The notes under the pieces: generated by a model
Databases searched by the model: none
Seen by the model: the letters and a program-made list of their open reading frames with translations, nothing else
What the model was told of the DNA's origin: nothing
From: CAWCKS01 sp963763485
Lineage (GTDB): Bacteria > Pseudomonadota > Alphaproteobacteria > Rhizobiales > Xanthobacteraceae
NCBI GenBank assembly: GCA_963763485.1
Contig: CAVXOW010000007.1
Coordinates: forward strand, 682,001 to 746,000
Direction: 5' to 3'
DNA: 64,000 nucleotides
Translations under genes and position numbers: made by a program
Part shown: piece after piece, positions 55,928-63,881 of the stretch
How positions within the stretch are numbered: the first letter of the stretch is position 1
How the letters are laid out: each line of letters starts with the position of its first letter

Positions 55928-56393
55928 GGCTTGCTCGCTTCTGCGTAACCGGGCTTGGCGAGGTGCAAGCAGCAGTCAGGTTCGCTTTCAGGGTGGCCAA
56001 TGTCGTCATGAGATGTTCGCGGTCGGCTTCGGCAATGCCGGCAAGCGCCTCGCCGCGGGTCTCGTCACCAAGCCGGTGCAGCTCGTCGAGTTTTGCCTTG
56101 GCGCGCGGGGTCAGCCGCAACAGCCAGATGCGGCGATCGGACGGATGCGGCCGTCGCTCGATCAGGCCGTATTCCTGCAGCCGGTCGACGATGCGGCCGA
56201 GCGTGATCGGCTCGACCTCGAGCAACTCGGCAAGGCCGCTCTGGTGGATGTTCTCGTTGCGCTCGAGATAGGCGAGCACCTGCCACTGCGAGCGCGTCAG
56301 GCCGGAATCGCGCGACAGCTGTTCAAAGCGTTTGCGCAGCAGGCGCGCGACATCGTGGATCAGGAAGCCGAGAGTCGGCGAGTTCGGGTTCAT
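55920..56393 (-). CDS. MarR family transcriptional regulator of the emrAB operon
   Basis: A winged-helix repressor of 157 residues from the ATG at 56393. The DNA-binding core is visible: SRDSGLTRSQWQVLAYLERN, LAELLEVEPITLGRIVDRLQ (recognition helix region), then the wing LIERRPHPSDRRIWLLRLTP with the conserved D-R-R. Proteins of this type bind phenolic or drug ligands and release the operon. It is the first gene of marR-emrA-emrB. Two tandem 10-bp palindromes lie 22-46 bp upstream of its start, so autoregulation is expected. Confidence 0.93.
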   Translation of the reverse strand: MNPNSPTLGFLIHDVARLLRKRFEQLSRDSGLTRSQWQVLAYLERNENIHQSGLAELLEVEPITLGRIVDRLQEYGLIERRPHPSDRRIWLLRLTPRAKAKLDELHRLGDETRGEALAGIAEADREHLMTTLATLKANLTAACTSPSPVTQKRASHG

Positions 56394-56414
56394 GTGGGAT
56401 CCGGGTGAAATAGT

Positions 56415-56439
56415 AAGCATGCTTATAATAAGCAGGCTT
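56415..56439. promoter_or_regulatory. candidate MarR operator, two tandem palindromes
   Basis: AAGCATGCTT (56415-56424, perfect palindrome) and AAGCAGGCTT (56430-56439, one mismatch pair) are spaced 15 bp centre to centre, separated by ATAAT. They lie just upstream of the MarR-type regulator gene, in an A/T-rich patch that could also hold the promoter. The position and symmetric half-sites fit a dimeric MarR repressor. Confidence 0.7.
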
Positions 56440-56657
56440 CAATATGTCAAGACTAGATGCAAATCCTCGGTCAATTTCTGGTGAAAAAATCATTGTTTAC
56501 AGTTCGTTAGGAGGAGGCAGTGGTTTGTTGAAAAAGGCCCCGGTTCCACCCGCAGCGTGCCGAAAATGCCGCAGCTGCAGCAAATTTGCGCGTGTCGTCG
56601 CCGCGACCTTGGCAGCGCGGAAGCGCCTCAGCTAAGGAGCGCACAGGAGCTGCCCCG

Positions 56658-57281
56658 ATGCGGAAATCGACTGTCCTGATCCTCACCGCGCTGTCATTGG
56701 CGATCGGCGGGATCGGCGCCGCATCGGCGATCGAGCTCAGCCCTGACGTCTCCTTCCTCTACACCAGCGTGTCGGTGTTCCCGCCGACCGCCTCGCGGAT
56801 GATCGTCTGCTACGGCTTCGTGTGCCGGCTGCATTACGTCTACGACATCGGCGCGCAGGACCGCGCCGCGCTGACCAAAATCCTGGCTGCCGGCAAAGCC
56901 TCGGCTGCGGCCGAGCGCGAGGCGGTGCAGAATGCCGTGGTGTGGTGGGACAAGCGCATCGGCCCGGTGATCGGGACCGACAAGCGCATCGCGCGCGCCG
57001 ACTTTCGCGCGCCGGATTCGCGCCAGAATTTCGATTGCTGGGATACGACGCGCAACGTCACGAGCCTGCTGGTGATCCTGCAGGACTGGGGCTTGTTGAA
57101 GTATCACATCGTCGATGATCCAAAGTATCGCGGCAATGCGTTCGTGCTGCAGACCCCGCACAACACCCCGGTGCTGCGCGAGAAGGCGACCGGCAACAAG
57201 TGGGTGGTCGATCTCTGGACGGTCGGCTATGGCAAGAAACCGGAAGTGATGACGGTTGAGGCCTGGGTGACACAGGATTGA
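56658..57281 (+). CDS. exported protein of unknown function
   Basis: A 207-residue protein from the ATG at 56658 (AGGAGC upstream), with a Sec signal peptide (KSTVLILTALSLAIGGIGA then ASA). The mature part has two close Cys (MIVCYGFVCRLHYVYDI) and a third in RQNFDCWDTTRN, then LVILQDWGLLKYHIVDDPKY and a C-terminal strand-rich end WVVDLWTVGYGKKP. The Cys may form a periplasmic disulfide. No domain was recognised. Monocistronic by position, divergent from the MarR operon. Confidence 0.8.
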   Translation: MRKSTVLILTALSLAIGGIGAASAIELSPDVSFLYTSVSVFPPTASRMIVCYGFVCRLHYVYDIGAQDRAALTKILAAGKASAAAEREAVQNAVVWWDKRIGPVIGTDKRIARADFRAPDSRQNFDCWDTTRNVTSLLVILQDWGLLKYHIVDDPKYRGNAFVLQTPHNTPVLREKATGNKWVVDLWTVGYGKKPEVMTVEAWVTQD

Positions 57282-57373
57282 CCGTTCCTTGCGCAGCCGC
57301 CGCCGATCATTTCACCGACACAAGATTTCCATGGGCTGCGTGCTAACAGCGTGAGTGAGGCGTTCACCATCGC

Positions 57374-58070
57374 ATGACCATCTTACAGTTGAAGCAGCTG
57401 GCGTCGGCTGCCTTGCACGGCGCGCCAAAGGGCGTGCGCTGGAACTACGACCGCGCCGAGATCATCGTCGACGCAGTGATCCACAGCCTCGGCGTCATCT
57501 GCGGCGTGGTCGCCGCGGTCGCACTGATCGTCGTCGCGTCGCTGGCCGCGACCGGTACCGAGATCGCCGCGGTGTCGGTTTATGTCGCCGGCCTCGTCAT
57601 CATGCTGACCATCTCGGCGCTCTATAACCTCTGGCCGGTATCGCGCGCGAAGTGGGTGCTGCGGCGGTTCGACCATTCGGCGATCTATGTGCTGATCGCG
57701 GCGACCTACACGCCGTTCATCGCCGAGACGCCGGTCAGTCTGACCTCGGTCGGCTTGCTCGTCGGCGTCTGGAGCATCGCGGTCTGTCGGCGTCGTACTG
57801 AAGCTCGTGCTGCCGGGCCGGCTCGACAAGCTGTCGATCGCGCTCTACCTCGCGATGGGTTGGAGCGGGGCGATGGTCTTCAACACGATGGTCGCGACGC
57901 TGCCGCCGTCGGTGTTGTGGCTGATCGCCGCTGGCGGGCTATTGTACTCGTTCGGCGTGATTTTCCATGTCTGGGAGCGGCTGCGCTTCCAGAACGCGAT
58001 CTGGCATGGCTTCGTGCTGCTCGGCGCGTCCTGCCATTATACGGCAGTGCTGAGCCTCGTTCTCGCATAG
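57374..58070 (+). pseudogene. hemolysin III / PAQR-like membrane protein, one frameshift
   Basis: A seven-helix membrane protein of about 231 residues (YqfA/HlyIII family; hydrolase-like fold with a metal site, function unsettled). Frame 1: NYDRAEIIVDAVIHSLGVI, then VYVAGLVIMLTISALYNLWP and FDHSAIYVLIAATYTPF. It breaks near 57784 (GTCTGTC) and continues VLKLVLPGRLDKLSIALYLA to IWHGFVLLGASCHYTAVLSL. The conserved Ser/His/Asp of the PAQR core (HS..., DHSAIY, WHGF...CHY) are present once the frame is repaired. The span is one base over 232 codons. Short gap to a GST gene. Confidence 0.9.
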
Positions 58071-58160
58071 GGCTATCTGCGACGACGCTCTTCGCGCGCG
58101 CGGAAATTTCCCCTAAGCTTCCGCCAAAGACCAAACAATCGATCATCAGGGAGCGAGCAA

Positions 58161-58775
58161 ATGAAGTTGTATGATTCGGGCGGGCCCAATCCGCAGGTCG
58201 TGCGCGTGTTCATGGCGGAAAAGGGGATCACCATTCCGCTGGAACGGGTCGATCTGCGTGCCGGCGATAACCGCAAGGAGCCGCACCTGAAACGAAATCC
58301 GCATGGTCAGATGCCGACGCTGGAGCTCGACAACGGTTCCTTTGTGTCGGAGATCACCGCGATCTGCGAGTATCTCGAGGACAAGAATCCGAAACCGGCC
58401 CTGATCGGCTCGACCCCGGAGGAGAAGGCGGAAACCCGCATGTGGACCCGCCGCGTCGATCTCAACATCTGCGAGCCGCTCGCCAATGGCTACCGCTTTG
58501 GTGAAGGCAATGATTTCTTCAAGAGCCGGATCCTGACGGTGCCGGAAGCCTCCCCCGGGCTCAAGGCGGTCGCGCAGAACAGGCTCAAATGGCTCGACGG
58601 CCAGATGGCGGATGGACGAGAGTATCTGTGCGGCAAGCGTTTCACGCTCGCCGACATCCTATTGTACTGCTTCGTGACGTTCTTCGCCAAGGTCGGCCAG
58701 CCGGTTGATCCCGCCAACAAGAACGTCGGTGCCTGGCTGGAGCGGGTCGGCGCGCGGCCTTCGATGAAGGCCTGA
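58161..58775 (+). CDS. glutathione S-transferase family protein
   Basis: A 204-residue GST. The thioredoxin-fold domain begins MKLYDSGGPNPQVVRVFMAE and contains the cis-Pro segment GQMPTLELDNGSFVSEITAI (Ser/Glu gamma-glutamyl contact). The C-terminal helical domain carries LCGKRFTLADILLYCFVTFF with the N-capping Asp. Tyr, Ser or Cys catalytic roles at the N-terminus are not certain (Ser6 is a candidate). It likely conjugates or reduces electrophiles with glutathione. Followed by a degenerate Fe-ADH and a thioesterase in the same direction. Confidence 0.92.
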   Translation: MKLYDSGGPNPQVVRVFMAEKGITIPLERVDLRAGDNRKEPHLKRNPHGQMPTLELDNGSFVSEITAICEYLEDKNPKPALIGSTPEEKAETRMWTRRVDLNICEPLANGYRFGEGNDFFKSRILTVPEASPGLKAVAQNRLKWLDGQMADGREYLCGKRFTLADILLYCFVTFFAKVGQPVDPANKNVGAWLERVGARPSMKA

Positions 58776-58814
58776 TAGCGAGAGGCATACGCACGAACTC
58801 GGAAAGGTGTCCCG

Positions 58815-60035
58815 ATGTCCGGGGTCTCTTATTCGTACGACTTCCGCATCGTCGGCTATCCGACGCGCGTCTACAGCGGGCTCGATGCGCTCGATCAGTT
58901 GCCGGCCGAACTCGGCCGGCATCGCGCAAAACGCGCATTTGTCGTCTGCGGCCGTTCGGTGTCGCAGAAGACCAACCTGATCACACGCATCCGCGCGCTG
59001 CTCGGCACCTCGCTCGCCGGCGTGTATGACGAGATGGGCAAGGACTCGCCGATCGCCGATGTCCTTGCCGCACGCGATCGCGCGCGCGCCGCGGAAGCGG
59101 ACCTCTTGATCGCGGTCGGCGCGGGCAGCGTGGTGCAGGCGACGCGTATCGTCGCGATCCTGCTGGCCGAGAAGGAGCCGATCGAGAAGCTGATCACACA
59201 ATATCCGGAGCATGGTCCGGCGATCAGCCCGAAACTGATGGCGCCGAAGCTGCCGATCATCAATGTTCTGACGGTCGGCACATCGGCGCAGAACCGCGCC
59301 GGCTCGCCGGCCAAATCCGAACAGGTCGGCCGGCGATTGGAATTTTTCGATCCGAAGACGCGGCCGGTGGCGCTGTTCTGGGATCAGGACGCGTTGCTGA
59401 CGGCGCCGGTGTCGATGGTCTGCGCCAGCGGCGGCGCCGTGTTCTGGCGCGCAATCATGAACATGGGTTACACCAAGGCGACGCCGCTGTCCGACTTTAA
59501 TCGGAAAGAGGTCTTTGAGCTGACGCGCGCGGCGCTCCCGGGCTTGAAAGACCCGCGCGATGTCGCCGCGCGAATGAACCTTTGCCTTGCAACTTATCTG
59601 CAAAACCGCGAGGTCGATGACGGCGCGAGCGGCGTGCGACACTGGGTTTCGCGGGTGGTCTATGCCTTTGCATCGGCGCTGTTCAATATGCACGGCGAGG
59701 TCTCGCAGGGCGCGGCGCACTGCGCGCTGACGCCAGTGGTGATGCGCCGGCTGGGCTCGCGCGACCCGGAGGCGATGTGCGCGATCGCGAAGGCGCTCGG
59801 CGTCTGGCGCGACGGTGATCCGATTGCCGAGGCACCGCTCCGCGCCGCCGCGGAGCTCGAGAGGCTCTTTGCGTCGCTCGACCTGCCGATCAATCTGTCG
59901 CAGCTCAAGATTCCGCGCGCCAGCGCCGAACCCATCCTCGCCGCCTCGATGACAAACTTCAACGCCGACCCGAAGCGCGAATTCATTCGCGAGCGCGAGC
60001 TGTTGGGCGACGTGCTGGCGTCGACCTGGCAGTGA
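58815..60035 (+). CDS. iron-containing alcohol dehydrogenase family protein without the usual metal ligands
   Basis: A 406-residue dehydroquinate synthase/Fe-ADH fold protein. An N-terminal Rossmann-like part with RAFVVCGRSVSQKTNL and VGAGSVVQATRI (for the family's GGGSxxD) is followed by a helical domain. In place of the family's G-x-D-A-x-x-H-A-x-E-A-Y block it reads ASGGAVFWRAIMNMGYTKA, with Asp to Ala and His to Arg. In the downstream HG...H block it keeps MHGEVSQGAAH but lacks the spaced third His. Three of four metal ligands therefore appear lost. NAD binding and catalysis may be altered; the family assignment is firm, the activity uncertain. It lies between GST and a thioesterase. Confidence 0.82.
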   Translation: MSGVSYSYDFRIVGYPTRVYSGLDALDQLPAELGRHRAKRAFVVCGRSVSQKTNLITRIRALLGTSLAGVYDEMGKDSPIADVLAARDRARAAEADLLIAVGAGSVVQATRIVAILLAEKEPIEKLITQYPEHGPAISPKLMAPKLPIINVLTVGTSAQNRAGSPAKSEQVGRRLEFFDPKTRPVALFWDQDALLTAPVSMVCASGGAVFWRAIMNMGYTKATPLSDFNRKEVFELTRAALPGLKDPRDVAARMNLCLATYLQNREVDDGASGVRHWVSRVVYAFASALFNMHGEVSQGAAHCALTPVVMRRLGSRDPEAMCAIAKALGVWRDGDPIAEAPLRAAAELERLFASLDLPINLSQLKIPRASAEPILAASMTNFNADPKREFIRERELLGDVLASTWQ

Positions 60036-60055
60036 CGTAGCGGGCAAGGGTAACA

Positions 60056-60829
60056 ATGACATCGGTTTACCGGCTCGATGGTGCGACCGCGATCGCGTCC
60101 GAGCTCGCTTCGGGCCCGTGGGGCCGCATGCAGCACGGCTCGGCGCCGGCGTCGCTGATCGCGCATGTCGCAGAGAGCTTGCCATCGGAGCAGCCGATGC
60201 GAACGGCGCGGCTGACGATCGACCTCATGCGCCCGGTGCCGATCGCGCCGCTCTCGATCAAGACCGAGATCGTGCGCGACGGCCGCAAGATCAGGCTGCT
60301 GCGGATCGACTTGCTTGCCGAAGGCACGCTCGTCGTCAGCGGCAGCGTGCTGCAAATCCGCCGCGCGCCGACCGAGTTGCCTCAAGGCGTTGCCGACGAA
60401 CCCGTGACGCTGCCGGGGCCGGAGGCCGGCCGTCGCGCCAAGGTCAAGAAAGACGAAAATCCGTTCCTCAGCCTGATCGAAATCAGCATCGTCAAGGGCG
60501 CTTTCAACAAACCGGGGCCCTGCGCGGCGTGGTTTCGCGCCGAGCAGCCGATCATCGAGGGTAATCCGATCAGCAAGCTCGTGGCGGCCGCGATCGCCGC
60601 CGATTTCTGTAACGGTGCTTCCGCGGTGCTCGACTTCCGAGAGTGGACGTTCATCAACGGCGACCTGACGATCAGCCTGGCCCGCGACCCGGTCGACGAC
60701 TGGATCCTGCTCGATGCCGAGACATGGCTGGGGCCCGACGGCGCCGGCCTCGCCTTTGGTCGTCTCGCCGACAAGCAGGGTTATTTCGGCCGTGCTGTGC
60801 AGAGCATTTTGATCGAGCGGCGCGGGTAG
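60056..60829 (+). CDS. acyl-CoA thioesterase-like protein (double hotdog)
   Basis: A 257-residue protein of the thioesterase family with two hotdog modules, TesB-like. The N-terminal module includes GRMQHGSAPASLIAHVAE (helix with the family's H-G-G-like turn) and ARLTIDLMRPVPIAPLSIKT; the second runs from about residue 140, with PIIEGNPISKLVAAAIAADF and WTFINGDLTISLARDP. It probably hydrolyses acyl-CoA esters in the cytosol. It begins 20 bp after the Fe-ADH-like gene, and the two may be co-transcribed. Convergent with a GNAT gene. Confidence 0.82.
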   Translation: MTSVYRLDGATAIASELASGPWGRMQHGSAPASLIAHVAESLPSEQPMRTARLTIDLMRPVPIAPLSIKTEIVRDGRKIRLLRIDLLAEGTLVVSGSVLQIRRAPTELPQGVADEPVTLPGPEAGRRAKVKKDENPFLSLIEISIVKGAFNKPGPCAAWFRAEQPIIEGNPISKLVAAAIAADFCNGASAVLDFREWTFINGDLTISLARDPVDDWILLDAETWLGPDGAGLAFGRLADKQGYFGRAVQSILIERRG

Positions 60830-60841
60830 CTTCTTCACGCC

Positions 60842-61291
60842 TCACAGTTCGACTTGAAGTCGCGGCAGCATGCGGCCGGGAATCGAACCTGACGGCGCTG
60901 CGCCGTGCTCGACCGCACCCATTTTCTTGTAGAACCCGACCGCGCCGGGATCGGCGTCGATGGTCATCCGTTGCACGCCGAGATTTTTCGCCGTCGAGAT
61001 GGCCCACGCGAACAAAGCCTTGCCGACGCCGAGTCCGATCGAATCGGGTTCGACGAACATTTTTTGCAGGTCGGCGGTATCGCCTTCAACGGTGATTTGC
61101 GCGATGCCTACCAATGCGCCGTCATGTTCGGCGATGCAAAGTGCGGTGCTCTCGAGTTCCTCGGTGCGGATCGTGAGCTCTGTGCGGCAGGCCTCGAGGA
61201 AAGCCTGATCGTAGCCCCACACCGCCTTCGAACGCAGGCAAAGCGCCGAAAGTTGCGGGAGTTCGTGTGGTTCAGGCCGTCGCAGCCTCAT
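60842..61291 (-). CDS. GNAT family N-acetyltransferase
   Basis: A 149-residue GNAT-fold enzyme transferring acetyl from acetyl-CoA to an unidentified amine or protein. The acetyl-CoA P-loop is LQKMFVEPDSIGLGVGKALF (the R/Q-x-x-G-x-G/A type), followed by the aromatic-rich strand GVQRMTIDADPGAVGFYKKM in the usual place. Stand-alone length is normal. Convergent with the thioesterase gene; the intergenic gap is only 12 bp. Confidence 0.9.
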   Translation of the reverse strand: MRLRRPEPHELPQLSALCLRSKAVWGYDQAFLEACRTELTIRTEELESTALCIAEHDGALVGIAQITVEGDTADLQKMFVEPDSIGLGVGKALFAWAISTAKNLGVQRMTIDADPGAVGFYKKMGAVEHGAAPSGSIPGRMLPRLQVEL

Positions 61292-61449
61292 TGCTCATGC
61301 TCGTCGAGATGATCGTTACCCGCGGGTAGCGTAAACCAGCCGGCCCAGTATGCGTTTCCACGCTAAAACAATGCTTTCATTCCGTTGACGATTTGTGGCC
61401 GGCGGGCGCATCATCGCGCCAAATCGAGGACGCCTTCAAGGAGAAGACG

Positions 61450-62547
61450 ATGGCCGAGTTTATCGGGTTTATCGGCAACAATTATTCGTCCGAAACGATC
61501 CCGCGGCGCGGGCCGATCATTGATCGCGCCTATATCGAGACGCTTGCAAAAGCTCATGAAGCGGCAGGCTTCGACCGCGCGCTGCTGGCGTTCCATTCGA
61601 CCATGCCAGACTGCCTGCAGATCGGCCAGCACGTCGCCTACGCCACTGAACGGCTCAACGTCTTCATCGCGCAACGGCCGGGGTTCACCGCGCCGACCTT
61701 GTTTGCGCGGCAGTTCGCAACCCTGGACCAGCTGACGCGCGGGCGCATCTCGCTCAACGTCATCACCGGAGGCGATTCGAAGGAGCTGGCGCAGGACGGC
61801 AACACGATCGACGATAAGGACGAGCGCTACGCTCGCACATCTGAGTTCCTCGACATCGTCCGCGCCGAATGGACCAGCGAGCGGCCGTTCGACTATGACG
61901 GCAAGTATTATCGCGTGCGCGGGGCGTTCTCGACTGTGAAGCCGTACCACAAGGACGGCATTCCGGTGTTCATTGCCGGCGCCTCCGATGCCGCGATCGA
62001 AGTCGCCGGAAGGCATGCCGACGTATTTGCGCTGTGGGGCGAGACCTATGACGAGGTGCGCAGCCAACTCGCCAGGGTGCGCGCCGCTTGCGCCCAGAAC
62101 GGCCGTGCCGCGCCGCGCTTCAGCCTGTCGTTCCGGCCGATCCTCGCCGACACCGAAGAGAAGGCGTGGGCCAAGGCCGACGCGCTGCTGGAGCAGGCCA
62201 AGGCGGTGCAGGACAAGACCGGATACAAGCGGACCGAGCAGGGTCCGCCGAATGAAGGCTCGAAGCGCCTGCTGGCGCTGGCGGCCAAGGGCACACGGCT
62301 CGATCAGCGGCTCTGGACTGGCATGGCCAATCTGACCGGCGCGCGCGGCAATTCGACGTCACTGGTCGGCACACCCGACCAGGTCGCCGAGTCGCTTGCG
62401 CAATACTACGACCTCGGTATCGATATTTTCCTGATCCGCGGCTTCGACCCCCTGATCGATACGATCGAATACGGCCGCGACCTCATCCCCCGCACCCATG
62501 CGCTGATCGCCCAGCGCTCCGCGCGCAAGGGCGTTGCCGCGGAGTAA
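61450..62547 (+). CDS. LLM-class flavin-dependent monooxygenase, alkanesulfonate monooxygenase-like
   Basis: A 365-residue bacterial-luciferase-like enzyme of the SsuD group, using FMNH2 from a partner reductase and O2. From the ATG at 61450 (GGAGAAG upstream): AEFIGFIGNNYSSETIPRRG, GFDRALLAFHSTMPDCLQIG, VITGGDSKELAQDG, VYIAGASD-like segment PVFIAGASDAAIEVAGRHAD, and the C-terminal IFLIRGFDPLIDTIEYG. It differs from true SsuD in length and C-terminus, so a desulfonating or other oxygenase role is uncertain. No flavin reductase or ssu transporter gene is adjacent. Ends at a clear terminator. Confidence 0.92.
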   Translation: MAEFIGFIGNNYSSETIPRRGPIIDRAYIETLAKAHEAAGFDRALLAFHSTMPDCLQIGQHVAYATERLNVFIAQRPGFTAPTLFARQFATLDQLTRGRISLNVITGGDSKELAQDGNTIDDKDERYARTSEFLDIVRAEWTSERPFDYDGKYYRVRGAFSTVKPYHKDGIPVFIAGASDAAIEVAGRHADVFALWGETYDEVRSQLARVRAACAQNGRAAPRFSLSFRPILADTEEKAWAKADALLEQAKAVQDKTGYKRTEQGPPNEGSKRLLALAAKGTRLDQRLWTGMANLTGARGNSTSLVGTPDQVAESLAQYYDLGIDIFLIRGFDPLIDTIEYGRDLIPRTHALIAQRSARKGVAAE

Positions 62548-62565
62548 TTGTCTCGCCAAAAGAAA

Positions 62566-62595
62566 ACACGCGCCGCGAGCGATCGCGGCGCGTGT
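62566..62595. terminator. bidirectional intrinsic terminator
   Basis: The inverted repeat ACACGCGCCGCGA / TCGCGGCGCGTGT with a four-base loop is flanked by an A-rich run on the left and TGTTTTGG on the right. It lies between two convergent genes (LLM monooxygenase and LivK-like protein), so it can end both transcripts. Confidence 0.8.
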
Positions 62596-62629
62596 CTGTT
62601 TTGGAAGCTGTATGTTCCGCCTTGGGCGA

Positions 62630-63805
62630 TCAGTAGCCTAAGGGCTTCCTGTCGAGCAGCGGAACCCACTTACCCTTCTGCACCTGGGTCAGGAACGACT
62701 CGTTCGAGCCCTGATGCTTGTCGGCCGCAAATGTCATCTTCGGCGAGCCAAAGATGTCCTGATAGTCCTTAACGCCTTCGAGGCCGGTGATGAAGCTGTC
62801 GGCAGTCAGGTCTTTACCTGCCTTCTCGAGCCCCGCCATCATGACCTGCGCGGCAGTATAGCCGATCTGGGCGGCGAAGTTCGGAACGTGGCCGTATTTG
62901 GCCTTGTAGTCCGCGGCAAACTTCTGCACTTCCGGCTTCGGATCGTCGGCAGCGACGAACAGCACCGGCGCCATCGCGTAGATGCCTTCAGTGGTACCAC
63001 CCGCGGCTTCCGCAACCGCCGAGTCATAGATTGCGGCCTGGCCAAGCATGTCGACGTTCCACCCGGTCTTTCGAACCGCCGAAACAAACTGCAGCGTGTC
63101 GCGGACGATGCCGCCGAGCACGATCAGGTCGCAATTGGCGTCGTGCAGCTTGGCGACCGATGCCGTGAAATCGGTATCGGTCGGCTTGTTGAGTGACTCG
63201 GCGACGAGCAGCGCCTTGCCTTCCATCGACTTGAGCTGATCGCGCACGCCGTCCATCACGTCACGGCCGAAATCAGTATCCTGCGACTGCGCGCAGACCG
63301 CCTTCTTGCCCTTGTTATCGACGAAGTACTTGATGCCGGAACGCATCTGATCGTAGTACGACGACGCCAGGCCGAATTTGTACTTGTTGAGCGGCGAGTA
63401 CATCGAGCGCGCCGAGGTCAGCGGGAAGATGTTGGGGACGCCCTTCTCGATCATAGTCGGCAACGTCGCATTGTTCATTGGCGTGCCGCCGTTGGCAATC
63501 AACAAGAAGACCTTGTCGAGGTTGATCAGCTTGTTCACGGCCTGCACGTGACGCGGGACGGTATACTGGCTGTCTTCCACGATGTACTTGATGGTGCGGC
63601 CGTTGATGCCGCCCTTCGCGTTCTTCTCCTCGAACGCCATGCGGATGGCGTTCGTGTTGTTGACACCCCACTCCACCGTCACGCCCGAGAGGTCAGTCGA
63701 GGTGCCGATCACGATCTCCTTGTCGGTCACGCCGCGAACGTCAGCTCCGAACGCGGGTACCGCAAGGACGACCGTTGCGGCCGCGGCCATGAATAACTTG
63801 CGCAT
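62630..63805 (-). CDS. branched-chain amino acid-type ABC transporter substrate-binding protein (LivK-like)
   Basis: A 391-residue periplasmic receptor of the HAAT family, which binds amino acids, amides or aromatic acids. Signal peptide: MRKLFMAAAATVVLAVPAF then GAD. Mature features: IVIGTSTDLSGVTVEWG, NAIRMAFEEKNAKGGINGRT, VFLLIANGGTPMNNATLP and YYDQMRSGIKYFVDNKGKKA, the usual two-lobed receptor pattern. An acyl-CoA ligase C-terminus lies upstream on the same strand (77 bp), a linkage common where HAAT transporters import aromatic or fatty acids that are then activated with CoA; its permease genes would be beyond the right edge. Ligand not determined. Confidence 0.93.
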   Translation of the reverse strand: MRKLFMAAAATVVLAVPAFGADVRGVTDKEIVIGTSTDLSGVTVEWGVNNTNAIRMAFEEKNAKGGINGRTIKYIVEDSQYTVPRHVQAVNKLINLDKVFLLIANGGTPMNNATLPTMIEKGVPNIFPLTSARSMYSPLNKYKFGLASSYYDQMRSGIKYFVDNKGKKAVCAQSQDTDFGRDVMDGVRDQLKSMEGKALLVAESLNKPTDTDFTASVAKLHDANCDLIVLGGIVRDTLQFVSAVRKTGWNVDMLGQAAIYDSAVAEAAGGTTEGIYAMAPVLFVAADDPKPEVQKFAADYKAKYGHVPNFAAQIGYTAAQVMMAGLEKAGKDLTADSFITGLEGVKDYQDIFGSPKMTFAADKHQGSNESFLTQVQKGKWVPLLDRKPLGY

Positions 63806-63881
63806 AGGTACGTCTCCTTCGCCGATGTGTTTTAAGCACTATGCCTCTTTGATCTGGGGCGCCCGTCGGCGAACGGACGTC

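Noticed and set aside
56444..56635. 63-codon frame upstream of the exported hypothetical protein
   Set aside because: Lies in the A/T-rich control region beside the MarR operator, with no ribosome site and no protein-like pattern.
57374..58174. 266-residue version of the HlyIII protein with an unusual C-terminus
   Set aside because: The tail after residue 136 is out of frame; the true C-terminal helices are in the neighbouring frame and end at 58070.
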